Assembly (NCBI GenBank): GCA_003724275.1
Contig: RHFA01000052.1
Location: forward strand, 1 to 13,205
Length of the DNA: 13,205 nt
Direction: 5' to 3'
Source of the DNA: Thaumarchaeota archaeon S13
GTDB lineage: Archaea; Thermoproteota; Nitrososphaeria; Nitrososphaerales; Nitrosopumilaceae
Shown here piece by piece: positions 1 to 5,030 of this stretch. The notes under the pieces were generated by a model. It worked only from the letters and a program-made list of their open reading frames with translations, was not told the DNA's origin and ran no database searches. Numbering within the stretch: the stretch's first letter is position 1; every line of letters begins with the position of its first letter. Made by a program: the position numbers and the translations under genes.

Positions 1-1686
1 CTGGGCGCGCTGCGGCCCCGCCTGTGGAGGGCGCTGGATCCCGTCGTCGACGCCGGCGCGCTGCGCAGGGCGTACGGCAGGCTAAACCCCAACATGGGCA
101 GGAGCGTCGTGCTCGCCGGCGTGGCGACAAACCTCGGCGCGCTGCGCAGGGAGGCCGGCGTCGCCCTGGTCGCCTCGCTCGTCCTGGCCGTCCCCCTCGC
201 CGTCGCCCTGGCCACCCTCTCGGGGCGGGCCGAGCTTGCCGCCGCGGCCGCAATCCCCCCCGCTGCCGCGCTCTTTTACCCGCGCGCAAAGCTCGGCCTT
301 GCGGCCATGGAGCGCAGGGTCGCGCTCTCTGACGAGATGACGTTCTTTGCCGTCTATTGCCTCCTCCTCTCGGGGGTGGGCAAGACGATGGCCCACGCGC
401 TGGACGCCGTCGCGGGGCGCGGCATATTTCCCGCGCTAGAGCGCGAGGCCCGCGTCATGCGGCGCGGGCGCACGCTCGGCATGGGCAGCATCGCGGCCCT
501 CGGCGACATTGGGAGAAACCACCCAAACCGCGCGTTTGGCGACCTGCTCTGCGGCTATGTCGCCGCGTTCGGGGCCGGCGACCCCGAGGCCCACCTAAAG
601 TCGCAGGTGTCTGAGCTCCTGGGCCGCATGAGGAGGCGCCTCGAGGCGTACAAGGAGCGCGCCTCCTCGCTGGCCATCATGGTCGTCTTTGCGACCGTCT
701 TTCTCCCCATAATGATCACGCCCGTGGCCGTCATAGCCGGCCCAAAGTCCGCGGTGTTCCTCACGCAGGTCAGCCTCCTTGCCATGCCCTCGATGGCGGC
801 CATGGCGTGCATCCTGGCCCACACGGCCCAGCCGAGGTTTGGGGACGCCATACGCCTTGACTGGCGCATCCCCATCGGACTCGCGGCCCTCGCCGCCGCG
901 CTGGCCGCGATTGCCGTGCCTGCCGTGTGGGTCGTCATAGCTGCGGCGTCGCTCGCCTTTTCGTCCTCCACGGTGGCCCTGACCCGCGGGCAGCGCCGCC
1001 TTGCCGCCGCGATTGACGGCGGGCAGGGGATGTTCTTTCGCGACATGACCTCGCGCATAAGCTCGGGCGACCCAAGCGTCTCGCGCGCGCTTGCCGGGAT
1101 TGTGGCGTCCGGCACGTCCCAGTACGGGAGGCTCTTTGGCGCCGTCCTGGCCCGCGCCCACGCGCGCATAAGGCGCGCAGACGAGACCGTGCAGGAGGTC
1201 CTGGCCGACACCGCCCATGGGTCGTGGCTTGGCAGGTTTTCGTTCTTTTTGCTCTCGCGCATTGCCGACACTGGATCCGTCGACGCGTGGATACTCACGC
1301 GAACCACAGAGTTCGTCGAGAGGTTTGTTGGCGCAAAGCGCGATGTCGCCGCGGCCGTCAGGCCGTACATGCTGGTGTCGGCCGCCTCCCCCGCCGCCGT
1401 CGTTGCCATGACATGGTTTCTCAAGGGCATGCTCTCTGGCCTGCCAGAGGTGGCCTCCGGGTTTGGAGCCGGGATAGGAATAACTCAGGCGGGGCTCGGG
1501 GAGGAGTTTGACGAGGCGACCAACGCCCTAACCATGGCAAGCGCCACGTGCGCCAACGTTGCCGTCGGCAAGATATCCTCCATGAGCGTAAAGGACGCGC
1601 GGCCCCTCCTTGCCGGAACAATCATCGCAGTGCTGTCCATTCTTTTCATGTCCGCCATTTCCACTCCAGGCGCAGCTCTTGGTTAA
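1..1686 (+). CDS. Type II/IV secretion F-domain (FlaJ/TadC-like) membrane protein, 5' partial
   Basis: This is probably the polytopic membrane platform of an archaeal type IV pilus-like secretion system, the partner of a VirB11/PilT-type ATPase that is not in the window. The frame is open from base 1. The first ATG (94) lies inside sequence resembling the loop before an F domain (RAYGRLNPNM), so the true start is probably upstream. Counting from that ATG, hydrophobic segments lie near residues 22-42, 48-63, 192-215, 221-243, 258-292, 425-448 and 506-525. Two cytoplasmic helical blocks (about 70-190 and 305-420) separate them, the duplicated layout usual for FlaJ/TadC proteins. The first block has 'DEMTFFAVYCLLLSGVGKT' and the second 'GMFFRDMTSRISSGDPSVS', both typical of T2SSF domains. 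It ends with TAA at 1684-1686, just before a large inverted repeat. Family assignment is fairly secure. Whether it serves an archaellum, pilus or adhesin is not visible. Confidence 0.82.
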   Translation: MGALRPRLWRALDPVVDAGALRRAYGRLNPNMGRSVVLAGVATNLGALRREAGVALVASLVLAVPLAVALATLSGRAELAAAAAIPPAAALFYPRAKLGLAAMERRVALSDEMTFFAVYCLLLSGVGKTMAHALDAVAGRGIFPALEREARVMRRGRTLGMGSIAALGDIGRNHPNRAFGDLLCGYVAAFGAGDPEAHLKSQVSELLGRMRRRLEAYKERASSLAIMVVFATVFLPIMITPVAVIAGPKSAVFLTQVSLLAMPSMAAMACILAHTAQPRFGDAIRLDWRIPIGLAALAAALAAIAVPAVWVVIAAASLAFSSSTVALTRGQRRLAAAIDGGQGMFFRDMTSRISSGDPSVSRALAGIVASGTSQYGRLFGAVLARAHARIRRADETVQEVLADTAHGSWLGRFSFFLLSRIADTGSVDAWILTRTTEFVERFVGAKRDVAAAVRPYMLVSAASPAAVVAMTWFLKGMLSGLPEVASGFGAGIGITQAGLGEEFDEATNALTMASATCANVAVGKISSMSVKDARPLLAGTIIAVLSILFMSAISTPGAALG

Positions 1687-1691
1687 TATTA

Positions 1692-1735
1692 GGTGTGGGT
1701 TTGTGTAACTAAATCGAGTTACACAAACCCACACC
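1692..1735. repeat. Perfect 19-bp inverted repeat (hairpin), 6-base loop
   Basis: The left arm at 1692-1710 (GGTGTGGGTTTGTGTAACT) is exactly complementary to the right arm at 1717-1735, around the loop AAATCG. After one A/A mismatch (1691/1736) four more pairs form between 1687-1690 and 1737-1740, giving about 23 pairs in all. It starts within six bases of the preceding stop codon and is much more AT-rich than its surroundings. No T-run follows it on the plus strand, so it is not a classical intrinsic terminator. It could be a bidirectional 3'-end or RNA-stability element between two convergent genes, a protein-binding palindrome, or a miniature mobile-element remnant. The sequence alone does not decide. 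Confidence 0.95.
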
Positions 1736-1761
1736 AAATAGTTATATATCATAAGGTGAGC

Positions 1762-1881
1762 ATGTGCTGCGCTCTGGCCTATTGCGAGGGCGGCGCGCGC
1801 GATACGGTAGAACGGCAAAGGCGAGGAGCCATGGGAAGGGCGCACTTTCATCAGGGCAACGCGTTGCCTGTCGCAAAATGA
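1762..1881 (+). CDS. Doubtful small ORF, 39 aa
   Basis: An ATG at 1762 is preceded by a Shine-Dalgarno-like AAGGTGAG (1753-1760) and a TATA-like TATATAT (1743-1749). It opens a 39-codon frame starting MCCALAYCEGG and ending NALPVAK, with TGA at 1879-1881. The peptide has three cysteines and two histidines (HFH) but no family I recognise. Third codon positions are less GC-rich than in neighbouring genes, and the TATA-like element is too close (about 17 bases) for the usual archaeal spacing. It may be chance coding in a 247-base gap, or a small expressed peptide next to the hairpin. No other gene is supported in this gap. Confidence 0.22.
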   Translation: MCCALAYCEGGARDTVERQRRGAMGRAHFHQGNALPVAK

Positions 1882-1933
1882 CAATATAACCTCGGGGTGT
1901 CGGGCTCCCAGGGGAGGCATGAGCGAGGCCGCT

Positions 1934-2638
1934 TTATCGCACCTCCTGCACGCTGAGACGCTTGACAGTCTCCATCAGAATCCTCTCCATCCTCTCAAGC
2001 GTAGCCTGCTGCTTGTCCTGCCCTGCCTTGAGATCCTCAATCGCGAGCTGCTGCTTGTCCTGCCCTGCCTTGAGATCCTCAATCGCGAGCTGCTGCTTGT
2101 CCTGCCTTGTTTCAAATCTAGCCATGCGCGAGGACAGATCCTTCAGGCCGCCCTCGACCGTGCCCATGCGCGAGGACAGATCCTTCAGGCCGCCCTCGAC
2201 CGTGCCCATGCGCGAGGACAGCACGCCGCCCTCGATTTTGCCCACGCGCGAGGACAGCGCCTCCACGCCGCCCTCGATTTTGCCCACGCGCGAGGACAGC
2301 GCCTCCACGCCGCTCTCGATTTTGCCCATTGCCCGCCCGTATTCAACCTGTGCCACAGCAAGCTTGACGATTTGCGCCGAGTTTGCGTCTATCTTGGCGT
2401 TCATCGTGTCCATGCCCTTGACCAGCCCCTCCATCTGCGCGCAAGTCTTGTCGCTTGTGCGCTGAAGCGACGACAGGCTATCGCTCATCTTTGTGTGGCT
2501 CTCGTGGAGGTCATTTACGCGATCCTCCGTCCTGGACAGGCGCATGTCCAGGCTCCACGCCTTTTTGGCGCCTACCGACAGCGCCGTTGCGCTGACTGCC
2601 CCGAGGACGTACGTGGCGACCTCGGCAATCTCGACCAT
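1934..2638 (-). CDS. Membrane-anchored coiled-coil repeat protein, unknown function
   Basis: This 234-residue protein has a short N-terminal hydrophobic segment (about 6-24, ending AKKAW), then a charged and polar region with heptad spacing to the C-terminus. That predicts an anchored, elongated coiled coil. Residues about 104-171 carry a 14-residue repeat (SSRxGxxEGGxxxL) in five units, one of them shortened to 12 residues. Residues about 179-212 carry a second 14-residue repeat (QDKQQLAIEDLKAG), two full copies and a partial one. The units are almost identical at DNA level. The ATG at 2638 lies about 28 bases from the centre of a TATTTAAAT element, so the transcript is probably leaderless. 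The plus-strand frame over the same span is a repeat artefact. Its layout resembles tail-fibre, tether or scaffold coiled coils, but I do not recognise the family and assign no function. Confidence 0.8.
   Translation of the reverse strand: MVEIAEVATYVLGAVSATALSVGAKKAWSLDMRLSRTEDRVNDLHESHTKMSDSLSSLQRTSDKTCAQMEGLVKGMDTMNAKIDANSAQIVKLAVAQVEYGRAMGKIESGVEALSSRVGKIEGGVEALSSRVGKIEGGVLSSRMGTVEGGLKDLSSRMGTVEGGLKDLSSRMARFETRQDKQQLAIEDLKAGQDKQQLAIEDLKAGQDKQQATLERMERILMETVKRLSVQEVR
2006..2108. repeat. Tandem 42-bp direct repeats, block A
   Basis: A unit beginning CTGCTGCTTGTCCTGCC recurs at 2006, 2048 and 2090, an exact 42-base period. The first two copies are complete and the third breaks off near 2108. 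On the minus strand this encodes the 14-residue QDKQQLAIEDLKAG repeat near the C-terminus of the coiled-coil protein. The unit is a multiple of both 3 bases and 7 residues, so gain or loss of a copy keeps both the reading frame and the heptad register. Confidence 0.93.
2124..2327. repeat. Tandem 42/36-bp direct repeats, block B
   Basis: Five units begin at 2124, 2166, 2208, 2244 and 2286, each with the core GCGCGAGGACAG. Four are 42 bases and the one at 2208 is 36 bases, lacking two codons. Units 1-2 are nearly identical to each other, as are units 4-5, which suggests stepwise duplication of adjacent copies. They encode the SSRxGxxEGGxxxL repeat of the coiled-coil protein. The short unit shifts the heptad phase and may form a hinge or stutter. 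Confidence 0.93.
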
Positions 2639-2660
2639 GCCCCTTCTCGGTAGGGGGTAG

Positions 2661-2670
2661 TATTTAAATT
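2661..2670 (-). promoter_or_regulatory. TATA box for the coiled-coil gene
   Basis: AATTTAAATA on the minus strand is an AT-only island in a GC-rich gap. Its centre is about 28 bases before the ATG at 2638, so transcription should begin at or within a few bases of the start codon. Confidence 0.7.
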
Positions 2671-2718
2671 TTTATCGGGATCCGAAGACTGGGCGGAGGG
2701 GCCTGCCCCCCTTAAAGG

Positions 2719-2726
2719 TTAAAATA
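2719..2726 (+). promoter_or_regulatory. TATA-like box upstream of the small membrane protein
   Basis: TTAAAATA, preceded by GG, matches the element before top6A (3172-3179). Its centre is about 27 bases before an ATG at 2750, which opens only an eight-codon frame, and about 47 bases before the gene start at 2770. A second AT patch (ACATATATC, 2729-2737) would place initiation near 2760 and could be the one used. Confidence 0.55.
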
Positions 2727-2769
2727 CCACATATATCGCGCCCTGGCCCATGGCGTCGGTGGGCAGCGC

Positions 2770-3159
2770 ATGCTAAACGTGCCGTGGAGGGCAGAGGCGG
2801 CCTCTGCCATCAGGATGGACCGCAGCCTGACCATAATGACGCTCATCGTGATCGGGATGAACACCGTTGTGGCCATACACTACCACCAGACCGACCGGCC
2901 CGTAATGGCGACCGTCTTTGTGGCGGCGATCGTCATGCTCGTCATGGTCAGGATAAAGCTGCTAAATGCGAGGATTGAGACCCAGCGCGCCTCGCTCCTG
3001 CTGGGGTACATACAGGACAAGAACCTCATAATGAGCTGCGCCGAGTGCCGCGTGCATGCCGTGTCATACCTGTCCGGCGGCCTGGGCGGCAGGGCGTACC
3101 GCGCGTGGGCGTCACACATAGAGGACGTCCACGAGCGCCACGCCAACTTTGGCACGTAG
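2770..3159 (+). CDS. Small membrane protein with possible C2H2 zinc site, unknown
   Basis: This is a 129-residue protein. Residues about 19-37 and 46-62 are hydrophobic and form a likely two-helix hairpin, joined by a short HYHQTDRP loop. The remaining soluble tail contains C90-x2-C93, H96 and a late H116-x4-H121 with H124 nearby, a spacing that could bind one zinc ion as in C2H2 fingers. The ATG at 2770 is the first in frame, and an internal ATG at 2815 is a possible shorter start. The gene has its own AT-rich promoter region and is divergent from the coiled-coil gene. Top6A follows on the same strand 45 bases later with a separate TATA element, so the two are probably not co-transcribed. 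I do not recognise the family. The topology and zinc site are inference from residue pattern. Confidence 0.75.
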   Translation: MLNVPWRAEAASAIRMDRSLTIMTLIVIGMNTVVAIHYHQTDRPVMATVFVAAIVMLVMVRIKLLNARIETQRASLLLGYIQDKNLIMSCAECRVHAVSYLSGGLGGRAYRAWASHIEDVHERHANFGT

Positions 3160-3171
3160 TGCCCGCCTAGG

Positions 3172-3179
3172 TTAAAATA
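3172..3179 (+). promoter_or_regulatory. TATA box for top6A
   Basis: TTAAAATA lies just after the preceding gene's stop codon (TAG at 3157-3159). Its centre is about 29 bases before an ATG at 3205, the spacing seen at other leaderless starts in this window. This points to 3205 as the intended start of top6A even though that ATG is out of frame with the gene body. Confidence 0.65.
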
Positions 3180-3204
3180 GAACGGCTCGCGCGCGGGCCG
3201 CCGA

Positions 3205-4325
3205 ATGCGGGCTGGGGGAGGATCGCCACGGTAAAGGGCAAGGCGTCCAAGAGCGCAAAGGAGCGCCAAGAGTCACTCCTGGGCCTGCTCAGGGACCAGG
3301 GGGCGTCCATATACTCCGAGCTCAACTCGGGCGAGTTTCCAAAGTTCTCCGTGCCGAGCCGCTCGGTGTCGAACATCATCTATGACGACAAGCTCCGCCA
3401 GTATGTCCTCGGAGACGGCGCGTCGGTGCGCAGCTCGCGCAACACGTCACAGCTGCGGTCGTTCACGCAGCTCATGTGGCTTGCGTTCTTTGCCAACCGC
3501 CTCACGCAGGAGAAAAAGTCCTCTACGCTCAGGGACGTCTACTATTCGTCACAGGCGTTTGAGATAGACTTTGAAAACCAGTCCGAGTCGGACAGCATCA
3601 TAGTCGACCTCGAGGCGATGCTCTCCAGGCCACGCGAGGAGTTTCACATATTTCCCGAGGAGCGCAGCGCCGTCTTTGGCGACCTCGACATAGAGTACAC
3701 GGTTCCCGGCTATGAGGGCAAGAGGATGAACCTCTCTAGCCATCCCGACGGGTACGCCGTGGGCCCCAGCCTCACGAGTGCCGAGCTGGTCGAGACAGGC
3801 GCCGAGATTGTCATCGCGATAGAAAAGGGCGGCCTGTTCACGAGGTTCATAGAGGAAAAGGTCCACAGCAAGTTCAAGGCCATAATCGTCGACACGGGGG
3901 GCCAGGCGCCCCGATCGACGCGGACGCTGCTTCGGAGGCTCCACGACGAGCTCGGCCTTCCCGTGATCGTGCTCACCGACGGAGACGTGTACGGCGAGCA
4001 CATTGCGATGGTCATAAAGTCCGGCTCGGCCAACGCGGCGCACCTGCGCGAGCTCACCGTCCCGGACGCAAAGTGGATGGGCGTGTGGGCCACGGACATC
4101 TCAAAGTACAAGCTTCCCACGATACCCATGACAGAGTCCGACATAAAGCGCTGCCACGACCTAAAGCGCGACCCGCGCTACCAGAAGGGCATATGGAAGC
4201 GCGAGCTCGAGGAGTTTTTGAGGATAAAGCGCAAGGCCGAGCTCGAGGCGTTCTCAAAGTATGGCCTGACCAACATCACCGACAAGTACCTTCCTGCAAA
4301 GCTAGAGGAGGCAAAGAGCCACTAG
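3205..4325 (+). CDS. top6A: DNA topoisomerase VI subunit A (Spo11-like), anomalous 5' end
   Basis: Catalytic subunit of the type IIB topoisomerase, which cleaves both DNA strands and, with Top6B, relaxes and decatenates DNA. Counted from the in-frame GTG at 3351, the body shows the winged-helix active-site motif TLRDVYYSS (Y64/Y65), the Toprim glutamate E158 (AIEKGG) and the DGD pair D210/D212 (VLTDGDVYGEH), which bind magnesium. The C-terminal end is complete. GTG 3351 is too far in: the same frame upstream to about 3219 encodes a plausible N-terminus (KSAKERQES ... GEFPKFSVPSRS). There is no ATG, GTG or TTG in that stretch. The TATA-spaced ATG at 3205 reaches TAA after nine codons, but one extra G in the run at 3214-3218 would join it to the gene. 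An ATC start at 3222 (then ATVKGK) is another reading. Top6B is not in the window. The stop overlaps the convergent gene at CTAG. Confidence 0.88.
4322..4325. other. CTAG shared by two convergent stop codons
   Basis: The plus-strand TAG at 4323-4325 ends top6A, and the minus-strand TAG read from 4324 to 4322 ends the Hsp20-like gene. The self-complementary CTAG therefore serves both stops and leaves no room for a terminator between the genes. Confidence 0.95.
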
Positions 4326-4828
4326 GAGGGCGGCTCGGGCTCTTGGGGCGGGCCTATGCGCAGCGTCAGGACGCCGTTGCGGTACTTGAAGTCGTTTATC
4401 TCCATCCCCGACGAGCCCTCTATGGGGACGTCCTTTGAAAACCCGCCGCTGCCCCTGACGTGGAGCGTCGCGTCTATGAGCCGGACGGATATGCGCGAGT
4501 CTGGCCCGGGAACCTCGGCGACAAAGATGAACTTGCCCTCGTCCTTGATCAGGTCGTACACCCAGCTCTTTGTCTCGTGCTCGCGCGCGGCGGCAAACGA
4601 GGGCTTTTGCTCGCGCGCCATGCCCTTCAGGTGGTGGACCCAGTACGCCATCGTGATGGCCGCCGCGCCCACGAGGACAAAGCTCGCAAAGCTCGCCCCA
4701 AACCTCTGCGAGAGGACGTACACGATGCCTATGAGCAGGACGGCGACCACGGCTATGGCAAACCCGAGCGACTGCTCGGCAGTGTATGCGCCCTTGTAGC
4801 TCGACAACGCCGGCGCGGCCGGCAGCAT
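4322..4828 (-). CDS. Two-helix membrane protein with Hsp20/CS-like C-terminal domain
   Basis: From the ATG at 4828 this is 168 residues. After a short N-terminus (SSYKGAYTAEQS), two hydrophobic helices span about 20-40 and 47-64. A charged linker (about 65-88) leads to a compact beta-rich tail (about 88-158) ending GVLTLRI. The succession of short strands and the GVLTLRI ending resemble alpha-crystallin/Hsp20 or CS folds. This is my inference from pattern, not an identified family. The start is uncertain: a TTTATATT element at 4832-4839 is only about 8 bases before ATG 4828 but about 28 before a TTG at 4807, so a leaderless TTG start giving LSSYKGAY is equally likely. The longer frame upstream to 5317 is the shadow of the divergent dehydrogenase and of GC-rich spacer. 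The stop shares CTAG with top6A. Confidence 0.78.
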   Translation of the reverse strand: MLPAAPALSSYKGAYTAEQSLGFAIAVVAVLLIGIVYVLSQRFGASFASFVLVGAAAITMAYWVHHLKGMAREQKPSFAAAREHETKSWVYDLIKDEGKFIFVAEVPGPDSRISVRLIDATLHVRGSGGFSKDVPIEGSSGMEINDFKYRNGVLTLRIGPPQEPEPPS

Positions 4829-4830
4829 TC

Positions 4831-4840
4831 CAATATAAAG
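4831..4840 (-). promoter_or_regulatory. TATA box for the Hsp20-like membrane gene
   Basis: CTTTATATTG on the minus strand is an AT island inside a GC-rich spacer. Standard spacing from its centre puts initiation near 4806-4808, on a TTG codon (4807) downstream of the annotated ATG (4828). Confidence 0.6.
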
Positions 4841-4870
4841 CGTTGCCACCCGCCCGCGGGGAGGGCGCGC

Positions 4871-4947
4871 CCTGCCTGGCCCGTGGAGGGGGAAGCGCGG
4901 CCCAGGGCAGGCGATCAGCGCCCCTGGCGCCCGCCGGCGGGATCGCC
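4871..4947. repeat. Nested inverted repeats in GC-rich divergent spacer
   Basis: Within the 202-base gap between two divergent genes, CCTGCCTGGCC (4871-4881) pairs imperfectly with GGCCCAGGGCAGG (4899-4911). GGCGATC (4910-4916) pairs with GATCGCC (4941-4947), and CCCGCCGGCGGG (4930-4941) is a 12-base palindrome. They could be operator sites for either promoter. In such GC-rich DNA, short dyads also arise by chance, so this is a weak call. No gene is visible in the gap. Confidence 0.4.
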
Positions 4948-4995
4948 TCGCCCCGCGGCGCCCGTGGGCGCCCCGGAGGCCGGCCCGTGGGCAAG

Positions 4996-5004
4996 TTAGA
5001 AATA
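4996..5004 (+). promoter_or_regulatory. TATA-like box for the alcohol dehydrogenase
   Basis: TTAGAAATA is the only AT-rich patch near the gene, centred about 31 bases before the ATG at 5031. A GGAGGG at 5018-5023, seven bases before the ATG, would be a good ribosome binding site only if transcription starts upstream of it. Confidence 0.55.
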
Positions 5005-5030
5005 GGCGCCCGCGCCCGGAGGGCCCGCAC

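Noticed and set aside
555..1430. Long minus-strand frame inside the secretion gene
   Set aside because: High GC gives long antisense frames. The composition (Ala/Arg/Ser/Thr-rich, no motif) is that of a shadow of the T2SSF gene.
1687..1740. The hairpin as an intrinsic terminator
   Set aside because: No T-run follows on the plus strand, and the stem is AT-containing and much longer than terminator stems. Recorded instead as an inverted repeat of unknown role.
2006..2327. CRISPR array
   Set aside because: The repeats are directly adjacent with no unique spacers, and their 42-base period preserves an open frame. They are protein-coding repeats.
1919..2653. Plus-strand 244-residue frame with repeated HARGQ units
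   Set aside because: It is the antisense of the 42-base repeats of the minus-strand coiled-coil gene. The minus frame has a good TATA box, an anchor segment and heptad pattern; the plus frame does not.
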